The notes below the pieces were generated by a model. That model saw nothing but the letters and a program-made list of their open reading frames with translations. It did no database searches and was not told where the DNA came from. From NCBI GenBank assembly GCA_963789165.1, contig CAWBJP010000012.1:384420-448419 (forward strand): DNA of 64,000 bases, read 5' to 3'. Every line of letters starts with the position of its first letter. Positions within the stretch are counted from its first letter, which is position 1. This document shows, in pieces, positions 23,410 through 31,932 of this stretch. Made by a program: the position numbers and the translations under genes. The stretch is from CAWBJP01 sp963789165. Lineage in GTDB: Bacteria > Actinomycetota > Acidimicrobiia > IMCC26256 > BP-133.

Positions 23410-24095
23410 TGGCGGTCGGAGCGCGCTACCTCGTGCTCGGCAAGCAGGGGGCGGGCAAAGGGACCCAGGCGGCGCGCCTGGCCGCACACCTCACGGTCCC
23501 GCACATCTCGACCGGGGACATGTTCCGGGCCGCCGTCCGCCATGGGTCGGAGCTCGGCCTCCGGGCGCAGGCCTTCATGGAGCGGGGCGAGCTGGTGCCC
23601 GACGAGGTGGTCATCGGGGTGGTGGCCGAGCGCCTGGCCGAAGACGACGCCGTCAATTCCGGGTTCGTCCTCGACGGCTTCCCCCGTACCCGCAGCCAGG
23701 CGGAGGAGCTCGACCGGGTGCTCTTCCCGGAAGGGCTCGACGCCGCCGTGGACATCGAGGTACCGACCTCCGAGGTCCTGCGCCGGATCTCGGGCCGCCG
23801 GGTGTGCATCATCTGCGGGGCGACGTACCACCTGGAATCCCCACCGGCCGTCGGCTGGACGTGCGACAACGATGGCGGCGACGTCGTACAGCGGGATGAC
23901 GACACCGAGGACGCCATCATGCGGCGCCTGAACCTCTACGAGTCCGAGACGGCCCCGCTGCTGGAGTTCTACGAACAACAGAGCCTGCTCGTCCGGGTGG
24001 ATGGAACCGGTACGGTGGATGCGGTCTTCGAGCGGATGCTGACGTTGATCGGGAACGGCGGCGTCCTGGCCGACACCGTCACCCCAAGGCCCTGA
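23409..24095 (+). CDS. adk: Adenylate kinase, zinc-LID type
   Basis: Adenylate kinase, 228 residues, interconverting ATP+AMP and 2 ADP. The P-loop at residues 11-19 reads GKQGAGKGT, where the family almost always has proline in place of Gln13. The AMP-binding STGDMFRAAV and LDGFPRTRSQAEEL motifs are normal. The LID carries the zinc set C133, C136, C152 and D155. It starts with GTG overlapping the secY stop; the open frame upstream only shadows secY. The Gln13 change should be checked because it sits in the phosphate loop. Confidence 0.94.
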   Translation: MAVGARYLVLGKQGAGKGTQAARLAAHLTVPHISTGDMFRAAVRHGSELGLRAQAFMERGELVPDEVVIGVVAERLAEDDAVNSGFVLDGFPRTRSQAEELDRVLFPEGLDAAVDIEVPTSEVLRRISGRRVCIICGATYHLESPPAVGWTCDNDGGDVVQRDDDTEDAIMRRLNLYESETAPLLEFYEQQSLLVRVDGTGTVDAVFERMLTLIGNGGVLADTVTPRP

Positions 24096-24112
24096 TTCAT
24101 GCGGAAGACACT

Positions 24113-24859
24113 GTGATCACCCGAAAGACAAAGGCTCAGATGAGCCTCATGCGCCAAGCGGGGCGCGTGGTGGCCGAAATCCACGAGAAGACCACCCAGG
24201 CCGCCCGTCCGGGGGTGACGACGGCGGATCTTGACGCCGTCGCCCGGGAGGTCATCGAGAAGCGGGGTGCGCGCTCCAACTTTCTCAACTACCACGGGTT
24301 CCCGGCGGTCATCTGCACGTCCCCCAACCACGTCATCGTCCACGGCATCCCCGGCGACTACGTGTTGAAGGAGGGGGACATCATCTCCATCGACGCGGGC
24401 GCCATCATCGAGGGGTGGCACGCCGACGCGGCTGTCACCGTCCCCGTCGGCGAGGTCGATGACACCGCCGCCCGGCTCATGGAAGTCACCCGTCGGTCGC
24501 TGGAGGAGGCCATCACCCAGACGGTGGCCGGCAAGCATCTGGGCGACATCGGCTCCGCGGTGGAGACCGTGGCGGTGGCCTCCGGGTTCAGCGTGGTGCG
24601 GGAGTACGTCGGCCACGGCATCGGCACGGCCATGCACGAGGAGCCACCCGTCCACAACTTCGGTCAGCCGGGCCGGGGCGTGAAGATCAAGGAGGGCTAC
24701 GTCCTGGCCATCGAGCCCATGGTCAACGCCGGAGGTCCCGAGACGGAGACCCTCGATGACGGCTGGACCGTGGTCACCAAGGACCGTGCCCTCTCTGCCC
24801 ACTTCGAGCACACCGTGGCCGTCACCGACGACGGCCCCGAGGTGCTCACGTTGCCCTGA
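24113..24859 (+). CDS. map: Methionine aminopeptidase, type I
   Basis: Type I methionine aminopeptidase, 248 residues, removing the initiator methionine. The metal ligands fall in the expected places: the Asp of SIDAGAI, the Asp of HADAAVTV, the His of GHGIGTAMHEEP, the Glu of AIEPMV, and the Glu of HFEHTVAV. The pocket sequence NYHGFPAVICTSPNHVIVHG is standard. It starts with GTG at 24113 (ITRKTKAQMSLMRQAG). A 113-base gap precedes infA. Confidence 0.97.
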   Translation: MITRKTKAQMSLMRQAGRVVAEIHEKTTQAARPGVTTADLDAVAREVIEKRGARSNFLNYHGFPAVICTSPNHVIVHGIPGDYVLKEGDIISIDAGAIIEGWHADAAVTVPVGEVDDTAARLMEVTRRSLEEAITQTVAGKHLGDIGSAVETVAVASGFSVVREYVGHGIGTAMHEEPPVHNFGQPGRGVKIKEGYVLAIEPMVNAGGPETETLDDGWTVVTKDRALSAHFEHTVAVTDDGPEVLTLP

Positions 24860-24904
24860 TCCGGCCTCCGGAACGACGGATTCGCGGAGAATTGACGGAC
24901 GCCA

Positions 24905-24910
24905 TATACT
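24905..24910 (+). promoter_or_regulatory. Possible -10 box upstream of infA
   Basis: TATACT lies 63 bases before the infA start in the otherwise featureless map-infA gap. No good -35 box is found at 16-18 bases (TTGACG at 24892 is too close). A small stem GCGAC-CGCT-GTCGC follows at 24927-24939. Together they suggest a separate promoter for the infA-rpmJ-rpsM-rpsK-rpsD-rpoA-rplQ part, but the evidence is weak. Confidence 0.3.
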
Positions 24911-24972
24911 GACGCGCTGGTCTCGAGGCGACCGCTGTCGCTTCGCGTGTTGAGAAACGTAGGTGGTTCCCC

Positions 24973-25197
24973 CTGGCCAAGCCGAAAGATGACGCCATCC
25001 TCGTCGAGGGGACGGTCGTCGAGCCGCTCCCGAACGCCATGTTCCGGGTCGAGCTCGAAAACGGTCACAAGGTGCTCGCCCACATCTCCGGGAAGATGCG
25101 GATGAACTACATCCGGATCCTGCCCGGGGACCGCGTCCAGGTTGAGCTCACCCCGTACGACCTCACCCGGGGACGCATCACGTACCGGTACAAGTAG
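24973..25197 (+). CDS. infA: Translation initiation factor IF-1 (CTG start)
   Basis: IF-1, 74 residues, an OB-fold factor that blocks the A site during initiation. AKPKDDAILVEGTVVEPLPN, MFRVELENGHKVLAHISGK, then RILPGDRVQVELTPYDL identify it. In this frame there is no ATG, GTG or TTG between the upstream stop (24910-24912) and the conserved N-terminus. The only sensible start is CTG at 24973, which encodes the first residue of the family's MAKPKDD and has AGGTGG six bases before it. A CTG start on an essential initiation factor is unusual, unless it reflects a base error in A/GTG. Confidence 0.9.
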   Translation: MAKPKDDAILVEGTVVEPLPNAMFRVELENGHKVLAHISGKMRMNYIRILPGDRVQVELTPYDLTRGRITYRYK

Positions 25198-25214
25198 CGG
25201 CACCGGGGAGAACG

Positions 25215-25328
25215 ATGAAAGTCAGGCCCAGCGTCAAGAAGATCTGCGAGAAGTGCAAGGTGATCCGTCGCCACGGCGTCGTGATGGTCATCTGCGAGAA
25301 CCCCCGCCACAAGCAGCGGCAGGGGTAG
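25215..25328 (+). CDS. rpmJ: 50S ribosomal protein L36
   Basis: L36, 37 residues, the smallest 50S protein. It has the zinc-binding set C11, C14, C27 and H32 (MKVRPSVKKICEKCKVIRR, VICENPRHKQRQG), so it is the zinc-containing type. The ATG at 25215 follows a GGGGAGAA site, 17 bases after infA. Confidence 0.95.
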   Translation: MKVRPSVKKICEKCKVIRRHGVVMVICENPRHKQRQG

Positions 25329-25354
25329 CCACAAGGTCATGAGGAGGGCACTGG

Positions 25355-25735
25355 ATGGCACGGATCGCCGGGGTTGACATCCCCCGGGAGAAGCGGCTGG
25401 AGATCTCCCTCACCTACATCTACGGGATCGGCGTGCCGAGTTCGAAGATGGTGTGCCAGGCCACCGGCATCTCGGGCGACACCCGGGTCCGGGACCTGAC
25501 CGAGGACGAGGTCGCCCAGCTGCGCACCTGGATCGACCAGAACCTGAAGGTCGAGGGTGACCTGCGCCGCGAGGTGGCCCAGGACATCAAGCGCAAGATG
25601 GAGATCGGCTGCTACGCCGGGCTCCGCCACCGGCGTGGCCTCCCCGTCAGGGGCCAGCGCACCCGGACCAACGCCCGGACCCGCAAGGGTCCGAAGAAGA
25701 CCGTCGCCGGGAAGAAGAAGGTCCGCAAGCACTAA
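25355..25735 (+). CDS. rpsM: 30S ribosomal protein S13
   Basis: S13, 126 residues, forming bridges B1a/b to the 50S and contacting P-site tRNA. RIAGVDIPREKRLEISLTYI, the helix-two-turns-helix region, GLRHRRGLPVRGQRTRTNAR and a lysine-rich C-terminus are present. It starts at 25355 after an AGGAGG site. Confidence 0.97.
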   Translation: MARIAGVDIPREKRLEISLTYIYGIGVPSSKMVCQATGISGDTRVRDLTEDEVAQLRTWIDQNLKVEGDLRREVAQDIKRKMEIGCYAGLRHRRGLPVRGQRTRTNARTRKGPKKTVAGKKKVRKH

Positions 25736-25753
25736 GAGGAGAGCGGGGAGAGA

Positions 25754-26152
25754 GTGGCAAAGCCCAAGCCGGGTGGACGGCGTCCGCGGCGCCGGGAGCG
25801 CAAGAACATCGCTTACGGCGTCGCGCACATCAAGTCGTCCTTCAACAACACCATCGTCACCATCACGGATATGGAGGGGAACACCATCTCCTGGGCCACG
25901 GCCGGCAACGTCGGCTTCAAGGGGTCGCGCAAGTCGACGCCCTTCGCCGCCCAGATGGCGGCCGAGGCGGCCGCCCGGCGGGCCATGGAGCACGGGGTGC
26001 GCAAGGTCGACGTGCTGGTGAAGGGTCCGGGCTCGGGGCGGGAGACCGCCATCCGCTCGCTCCAGAACGCCGGGATCGAGGTGGCCGGCATCAAGGACGT
26101 CACCCCCATCCCCCATAACGGGTGCCGCGCCTCGAAGCGGCGGAGGGTCTGA
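25754..26152 (+). CDS. rpsK: 30S ribosomal protein S11
   Basis: S11, 132 residues, on the 30S platform. KNIAYGVAHIKSSFNNTIVT, ISWATAGNVGFKGSRKSTPF, and the end VTPIPHNGCRASKRRRV are diagnostic. It starts with GTG at 25754, and its TGA overlaps the rpsD ATG. Confidence 0.97.
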   Translation: MAKPKPGGRRPRRRERKNIAYGVAHIKSSFNNTIVTITDMEGNTISWATAGNVGFKGSRKSTPFAAQMAAEAAARRAMEHGVRKVDVLVKGPGSGRETAIRSLQNAGIEVAGIKDVTPIPHNGCRASKRRRV

Positions 26153-26775
26153 TGGCGCGCTACACGGGGCCGGTCTGCCGCCTCTGCCGGCGGGAGAAGA
26201 TGAAGCTCTTCCTCAAGGGACCCAAGTGCGACTCGATGAAGTGCCCTATCGAGCGCCGGCCCTATCCGCCCGGTGATCACGGCCGGGGTCGGATCCGGGA
26301 GAGCGAGTACATGATCCAGCTGCGGGAGAAGCAGAAGGCCCGCCGCATCTACGGCGTACTGGAGAAGCAGTTCCGGCGTCTCTATGAGGAGGCCACACGC
26401 CAGAAGGGCATCACCGGCGAGAACCTGCTGCGGATGCTGGAGACGCGCCTCGACTCGGTCGTGTTCCGGGCCGGCTTCGCCGCCAGCCGCAACCAGGGTC
26501 GCCAGCTGGTTCGCCACGGCCACGTGTCCGTCAACGGCAAGCGGGTGACGATCCCCTCCTATCAGGTGCGCAAGGGTGACGTGGTCGAGCTGCGGCAGAA
26601 GGCGCAGAACATGATCGTGATCCGCCACAACCTCGACACCCTGGACCGTTCCGTACCGCCCTGGCTCGAAGTCGAAGGGTCGGGCATGAAGGCGACCGTC
26701 CGCGACCTCCCCATGCGGGAGCACATCGACGTTCCCGTCCGTGAGCAACTCATCGTCGAGCTGTACTCCAAGTAA
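26152..26775 (+). CDS. rpsD: 30S ribosomal protein S4 (zinc-cysteine type)
   Basis: S4, 207 residues, which nucleates 30S body assembly. It has a four-cysteine N-terminal site (C9, C12, C26, C31) and the S4 RNA-binding domain with RQLVRHGHVSVNGKRVTIPS. The end LPMREHIDVPVREQLIVELY is standard. The ATG at 26152 is coupled to the rpsK stop; an upstream in-frame start at 26122 is inside rpsK. In several bacteria S4 represses the alpha operon. Confidence 0.97.
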   Translation: MARYTGPVCRLCRREKMKLFLKGPKCDSMKCPIERRPYPPGDHGRGRIRESEYMIQLREKQKARRIYGVLEKQFRRLYEEATRQKGITGENLLRMLETRLDSVVFRAGFAASRNQGRQLVRHGHVSVNGKRVTIPSYQVRKGDVVELRQKAQNMIVIRHNLDTLDRSVPPWLEVEGSGMKATVRDLPMREHIDVPVREQLIVELYSK

Positions 26776-26793
26776 CCCTGGGAGCCGCATTCC

Positions 26794-27731
26794 ATGCTCA
26801 TGATCCAGCGCCCGACGGTCGAGCCTCTGGGCGAGGCCGAGGGCAACCGGCAGCGCTTCACCGTTTCCCCCTCGAGCCCGGTTTCGGCCACACGCTCGGT
26901 AACAGCCTGCGCCGCACCCTCTTGTCCTCCATCCCCGGCGCCGCCGTCACCCAGGTGCGCTTCGACGACGCTCTCCATGAGTTCGACGTGGTCCAGGGGG
27001 TCAAGGAGGACGTCACCGACATCATCCTGAACCTGAAGGACCTTGTCCTGCGGTCGGAGTCGCCCGAGCCGGTCATCCTCCGCCTCGACAAGCGGGGCGC
27101 GGCCGAGGTGACGGCGGCCGACATCCAGACGACGGCCGACGTCGAGATCCTCAATCCGGACCTCCACATCGCCTCGGTCAACGGCAAGGGCCGGCTCGCG
27201 CTCGACATCACCGTGGAGCAGGGCCGCGGTTACCTCTCGGTCGACCGGACCAAGCGTTCGTCGACCATCGGGGTCATCCCGGTCGACGCCATCTTCTCGC
27301 CCGTGCGCCGCGTTGCCTTCGCCGTCGAGCCCACCCGGGTGGAGCAGGCCACCAACTACGACCGGCTGACCCTCGACATCGAGACCGACGGCTCCATCAG
27401 CCCCAAGGACGCCCTCGCCTCGGCCGGGGAGACCCTGCGCAACCTGGTGGGGCTCCTGGCCGACCTGTCGTCGGTGCCCCGGGGCCTGGAGTTGGGTGAC
27501 ACCGCCGCCACCGGCACCTCCTCCCTCGACCTCGACCTGGCCATCGAGGAGCTCGACCTCTCCGAACGGCCCCGCAACTGCCTCAAGCGGGCTCAGATCG
27601 ACACCATCGGCCAGCTCGTGGAGCGCACCGAGGACGACCTGCTGGCCATCACCAACTTCGGTCAGAAGTCGCTCGAAGAGGTCATCCAGAAGCTCGACGA
27701 GCGGGGTCTGTCCCTGCGCGTGAAGGAGTAG
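26794..27731 (+). CDS. rpoA: RNA polymerase alpha subunit, with a -1 frame break near residue 26
   Basis: Alpha subunit, 312 residues once the frame is restored. The N-terminus LMIQRPTVEPLGEAEGNRQR is read from ATG 26794. At the C-run 26867-26871 the frame breaks: one more C would give VSPLEPGFGHTLGNSLRRTL, exactly the family sequence, and from 26871 onward the correct frame is the next one. The N-terminal dimerisation domain and the C-terminal domain (RPRNCLKRAQIDTIGQLVER ... LDERGLSLRVKE) are otherwise intact. Because the gene is essential, a missing base in the read data is the likeliest cause. It is cotranscribed with rplQ. Confidence 0.93.
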
Positions 27732-27735
27732 CGAC

Positions 27736-28086
27736 ATGCCCGCTCCGAAGAAGGGCCCTCGCTTCGGGGGGAGCCCCTCCCACCAGAAGCTGATGATGGC
27801 CAACATGGCAGCCCACCTCTTCGCCTCCGAGGGCATGGTCACCACCGAGGCCAAGGCCAAGGCGCTCAAGCCCCTGGCCGAGCGGCTCATCACCAAGGCG
27901 AAGAAGGGTGGGCTGCACCAGAAGCGCCAGGTCATGGCCGTGCTCACGGACCGGGACGTCACGGCCAAGCTGTTCAGCGAGATCGGGCCCCGCTACGCCG
28001 AGCGCAAGGGCGGCTACCTGCGCATCCTCAAGCTCGGCCCCCGCCCGGGCGACTCCGCTCCCATGGCGAGGATCGAGCTGGTTTAA
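27736..28086 (+). CDS. rplQ: 50S ribosomal protein L17
   Basis: L17, 116 residues, near the tunnel exit. The GPRFGGSPSHQKLMMANMAA start, LFASEGMVTTEAKAKALKP, and the C-terminal GYLRILKLGPRPGDSAPMA are present. It begins four bases after rpoA, the typical alpha-operon order, and closes the ribosomal block before truA. Confidence 0.96.
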   Translation: MPAPKKGPRFGGSPSHQKLMMANMAAHLFASEGMVTTEAKAKALKPLAERLITKAKKGGLHQKRQVMAVLTDRDVTAKLFSEIGPRYAERKGGYLRILKLGPRPGDSAPMARIELV

Positions 28087-28110
28087 GTGCCACGTAGTGG
28101 CGTTGGGAGG

Positions 28111-28179
28111 TGGGGCAGGGGCCCCCACCGACGTCGCGATGAGCCGCCAGGCGAAGAACCATGAGCAGAGCGTGAGCTT
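28111..28179 (-). repeat. Dispersed 69-bp repeat, copy A (rplQ-truA junction)
   Basis: In reverse complement this stretch matches 60903-60970 over its whole length. The copies share an identical 23-base core (TCTTCGCCTGGCGGCTCATCGCG), an identical 16-base end (GGGGGCCCCTGCCCCA) and most positions between. The two copies are inverted relative to each other. Copy A covers the upstream candidate start of truA. Confidence 0.75.
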
Positions 28180-28938
28180 GTTCGACGCCACCCCCGAACA
28201 GCAGTCGAAGCTCCGGCTGGTGCTGGCCTACGACGGCACCGACTTCCACGGGTTCGCCGCCCAGCCGCAGGTGCGCACCGTCGCCGGCGTGCTGGGCAAG
28301 GCCCTGGAGAAGGTGCTGCGCCATCCCGTCGACCTCATCTGCGCCGGGCGGACCGACGCCGGGGTGCACGCCTGGGGCCAGGTGGTGAGCCTGCCGGCCG
28401 ACCCCGGGGTGGACCCGTGGCGGCTCGGCAACGCCCTCAACGGCATGCTTGCCCCCGAGGTCGTGGTGCGCGAGTGCGAACTGGTCGACGGGGACTTCGA
28501 TGCCCGCCGGCGGGCCCTGTGGCGGAGCTACCGCTACACGGTGGTCAACCGGCCCCACGCCGACCCTTTCCTGGCCCGCTACGCCTGGTGGGTGCCCCAA
28601 AAGCTGGAGCCGGCCACCCTGGCCTTGGCCGCCGACCCCTTCGTCGGGGAACATGACTTCGCCGCCTTCTGCCGGGCCGGCCCCGAGGGCTCCACCACGG
28701 TCCGCAAACTGATCGAATCCCGTTGGGTGGAGGCGGACGACGGGGTGTGGCGCTACGAGGTGACCGCCACGGCCTTCTGCTGGCAGATGGTGCGCTCGCT
28801 GGTCGGCACCATGATCGATGTCGGCACCGGAGCCCGGCGGGCCGGGGAGATCATGGCCATGCTGCGGGCCAAAGACCGCTCTGCTGCGGGCAAGGTGGCT
28901 CCCCCCAGGGCCTGTGCCTGTGGGAAGTGGGCTACTGA
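28172..28938 (+). CDS. truA: tRNA pseudouridine(38-40) synthase, with a frame break at the 3' end
   Basis: TruA, about 255 residues, modifies U38-U40 in the tRNA anticodon stem. The catalytic aspartate lies in CAGRTDAGVHAWGQVV; LAYDGTDFHGFAAQP, RSYRYTVVN and CWQMVRSLVGTM also fit. Near 28901-28906 a C-run is one base short: with one more C the ending becomes APPQGLCLWEVGY then TGA at 28938, matching the family. As written, the frame runs on into antisense of the next gene. GTG 28172 is preferred; ATG 28139 lies inside the dispersed repeat. It is convergent with the metallophosphoesterase and overlaps it by seven bases. Confidence 0.9.
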
Positions 28939-30705
28939 CCCGGCCTCCCGTGACAGCCGTCTGAGCCCGAGTCGGTGTAGGTGCCGCCGGCCACCGGGAC
29001 GAAGCGCCAGTCGTAGGAATCGGCCCGTAGGGTGAGGCGCAGCACTCCGAAGACCGTGTTGTTGCGGGCTTCGCTGTTGGGCTTGATCGTGTTGAAGTTG
29101 TACAGCGGCCGGCCGCCCGTACCGATGATGATCTCCCGGATGCCGTAGGCGCTGTCCGCGGTGCCGTCAGGGCGCTGGGGAGCGAATCGTTCGTAGATGT
29201 GGTCGTGGCCGTTGAGCACGAGGTCCGCCCCGTACTCGTACAGGGCATTCCAGAGCGGCTGCACCGCCGTGTCGTTGCCGTGGGCGCCGGAGTTGAACCG
29301 GGGGTGGTGCCAGAGCGCCACCGTGCAGGCGGCCTGCGAGGCGGCCAGGTCGGCCCGCAACCACTTCTCCTGAAGCGAACCGGTGGCGCAGCTCACCACC
29401 GAGCAGTTGCTGTTCAGCACGATCACGTGCCAGGCGCCGACGTCGTAGCTGTACCAGCCCTCACCCGCTTTGCCCGCCGCCGTCCCGAAGTAGCCGAAGT
29501 AGCCGGCGGCGCCCGTGGTGCCGTACTCGTGGTTGCCCACCACCGGGCGCGTCCGAGCCTTGTGCCGGCCCCAGGATGGTGCGTAGCAGTTCGAGTACTC
29601 CGATGCGCTGCCGCTCTCGTAGGCGTTGTCGCCCGTGGTGAAGACGGTCCCCGGGATGGCGTCGAGGAGGGCGGCGGTCTTCTCGTCGCCATTGACGCCG
29701 CAGACGGCGATGTCGCCCGCCCCCACCAGCGTGGCGACCGGTCCCGGGTCGACGTGGGGCGGGGCGGCGTGGTCGGCGTGGTCCCCGGCCCGCCGCCGGG
29801 CGCCGGGGGCGTCGTGGTCCCCGTCCCGCCGGGACGAAGTGCCGCGCTCCCGCCGGGCGAAGGCGGGTCGGGGAGGGCCGCCATCCCCATGACCGGCTGG
29901 TTGAGGCGGAGGCCGCCGGTGGAGCCGTAGAAGGTGGCGTCGCCGAAGGAGAAGATGCCGCCGTCGGATGCCACCAGCCAGTAGCCCTGGCCCGGAGGGG
30001 GTGGCGGCCATACCCACCACGGGCTGGTTGAGGCGGAGGCCGCCGATGGAGCCGTAGAAGGTGGCGTCGCCGAAGGAGAAGATGCCGCCGTCGGAAGCGA
30101 CCAGCCAGTAGCCCCGCCCGGAGGGGGTGGCGGCCATACCCACCACCGGCTGGTTGAGGCGGATGCCGCCCAGCGAACCCCAGAACGCGGCGTCGCCCTG
30201 GGCGAACACTCCGCCGTCGACGGCCGCCATCCAGTAGCCGGCTGCCGGTGCCGGTGGAGGCCATGGTGACGATCGCTTCGGTGGGCCGGACCACCACCGA
30301 GCCCAGGGGCGATGCCTGCCCGAAGGCTTCGACCGTGCCCGTCCGGTTGGCCATCCAGTACCCGTCACCCTGGGGTCGGGCGGCGAAGGCGGCGATGTCG
30401 TTGACCTCCGAAGACCGCGACCCGAAGTCGGCGGCGTCGCCGTGGGCGAAGACGTCGCCGTCGTCGTCGACCATCCAGTAGCCCCGGCCGGAGGGGTGGG
30501 CGCCATCCCGGCCAGTTCGGCCGCCGCGTTCTGGGTGGTGCCCGTGGAACTCCGCGGCGCCGAAGGAGAAGACGCCGCCGTCGGCGGCGAACATCCAGTA
30601 GCCCCCGGCTGTCCCGGCCGCCTCCGCGCCCGTTGAAGGGATGGAGCCGGGCGTGACGGTGGCGGCGACGAAGAGCAGGGCGACCACGACCAGTTTCCCT
30701 CGCAT
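28932..30705 (-). pseudogene. Secreted metallophosphoesterase with N-terminal YWL-type repeats, multiply frame-broken
   Basis: From GTG/ATG 30705 a signal peptide (MRGKLVVVALLFVAATVTPG) leads into six ~42-residue repeats of the form YW(M/L)xxxDGGxFxFGDAxFxG, then a Thr/Pro linker and a purple-acid-phosphatase-like domain (VGAGDIAVCG, TTGDNAYESG, VVGNHEYGTT, ALWHHPRFNSG, LNGHDHIYERF). Metal ligands Asp, Asn and His are visible. It would act outside the cell; the substrate is unknown. Five frame changes are needed to read it through (three extra, two missing bases), for instance a 127-base instead of 126-base repeat spacing. It could be decayed, or correct in the cell and mis-sequenced. Confidence 0.75.
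29897..30200 (-). repeat. Near-identical 126-bp coding repeats
   Basis: The block beginning CTGGTTGAGGCGGA recurs at 29897, 30024 and 30150 with almost no changes, at spacings of 127 and 126 bases. It encodes the 42-residue YWL repeat units. The extra base in the first interval (TAGCCCTGGCCC against TAGCCCCGCCC) causes one of the frame breaks. High identity between units implies recent duplication or gene conversion. Confidence 0.8.
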
Positions 30706-30853
30706 GTTTGAGGTGTCGGCAGCCGAACTAGTCCGATTGATGGCTGGCGGTCGGATTTGACTAGTTCTTGAGGGAAGAGTGAGCCATCCTGGCCGGATAC
30801 CCTGAAGGCGTGTCGCCCGTGCTGACGGTGATCGCCTGCAGCTCTACCGGGAG

Positions 30854-31932
30854 ATGTGGGAGGACGAACTGGAGGCGGCCGCCCTCTACCGGGCACTGGC
30901 CGCAGCCTCGGGTGGACGCCGGGGCCAGGTGCTGAGCCGGCTGGCCGAATCCGAGGAGCGCCACGCCGCCCACTGGGAGCGGTACCTGCGGGAAGCGGGG
31001 GTCACCGACCTGCGACAAGCGGCGCGTCTCGGTGCGTACCCGGTTCCTCGGGGCGAATGGCCCGCCGTTTCGGCACCGATGCGGTGTTGCCCCTCGTGCT
31101 GCGCCTGGAGGCGGCCGACGCGGCCAAGTACCGGGACATGCCCGAGGCGCCCGAGGCCATGTCGAACGAGGAGATGGCCCACGGCCGGGCGGTGGCGGCG
31201 CTGGAGGGCGACTCCCAGGGCACCCAGATCGCCCGCTCGGAAGGGCGCCACCGGGTCAGCGCCGGCGGAGCCCTGCGGGCCGCCGTGTTCGGGGTCAGCG
31301 ACGGGCTGGTGTCCAACCTGCTGCTGGTGCTGGGCGTGGCCGGCGGCACCTCGAACCGCAACGTCATCCTGCTGGCCGCCCTGGCCGGCCTGCTGGCCGG
31401 GGCGTTCTCCATGGCCGCCGGCGAATGGGTGTCGGTGACATCCCAGCGGGAGCTGTACGAGCGTGAGATCCAGGTCGAGCGGGAGGAGCTGAGCGCCTTC
31501 CCCGAAGAAGAGGCAGAGGAGCTCTCGCTCATCTACCAGGCCAAGGGACTCTCCGAGGAGGAGGCCGTCGCTCTGGCCCGGCAGATCATGCGCCGGCCGG
31601 CCAGTGCCCTCGACACCCTCACCCGGGAGGAGCTCGGCCTGTCGGCGGAGGACCTCGGGTCGCCCTGGGTGGCGGCGGGCTCTTCGTTCGCCGCCTTCGC
31701 CGCGGGCGCCTTCGTGCCCGTGGTTCCCTTCCTCTTCGGGTCGGGGACCGCGCCGCTGATCATCGCCGCCGTCGCGTCCGGCATCACCCTGGCCGGCGTG
31801 GGGGCGGTCATCGCCCTGCTCACCGGCCGCCGCCCGGCTCGGGGAGCGGCGAGGATGGTGGCCATCGCCGCCACCGTGGGCTTGGCCAGCCACCTCATCG
31901 GGCGCCTCATCGGCGCCGGCGTGTCGGTCTAG
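30854..31932 (+). CDS. VIT/CCC1-family transporter with ferritin-like N-domain, frame-broken
   Basis: The N-terminal ~65 residues (ELEAAALYRALAAAS, RLAESEERHAAHWERYLREAG) are a rubrerythrin/ferritin-like helix pair with ExxH metal ligands. The remainder (FGVSDGLVSNLLLVLGVAG, LAGAFSMAAGEWVSVTSQRE, then three hydrophobic helices) is a VIT1/CCC1-type membrane transporter, known for iron or manganese transport. Two extra bases, near 31030 and 31052, shift the frame; repaired, the junction reads VRTRFLGRMARRFGTDAVLP. The true start may be slightly upstream (30810), because an in-frame QLYRE precedes the ATG. Its stop overlaps that of ilvA on the other strand (CTAG). Confidence 0.8.

Noticed and set aside
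24892..24910. TTGACG ... TATACT as a complete promoter for infA
   Set aside because: The spacing is 7 bases, far too short for a -35/-10 pair. Only the -10-like box is listed, at low confidence.
26861..26875. Programmed ribosomal frameshift in rpoA
   Set aside because: There is no established slippery-site context or downstream stimulator that I can see, and the region has many other single-base breaks, so an error or mutation is likelier. I kept the frame break itself as a finding.
28139..28171. N-terminal extension MSRQAKNHEQS of TruA
   Set aside because: These codons lie in the dispersed 69-bp repeat and have no TruA similarity. GTG 28172 is a better start, though not proven.
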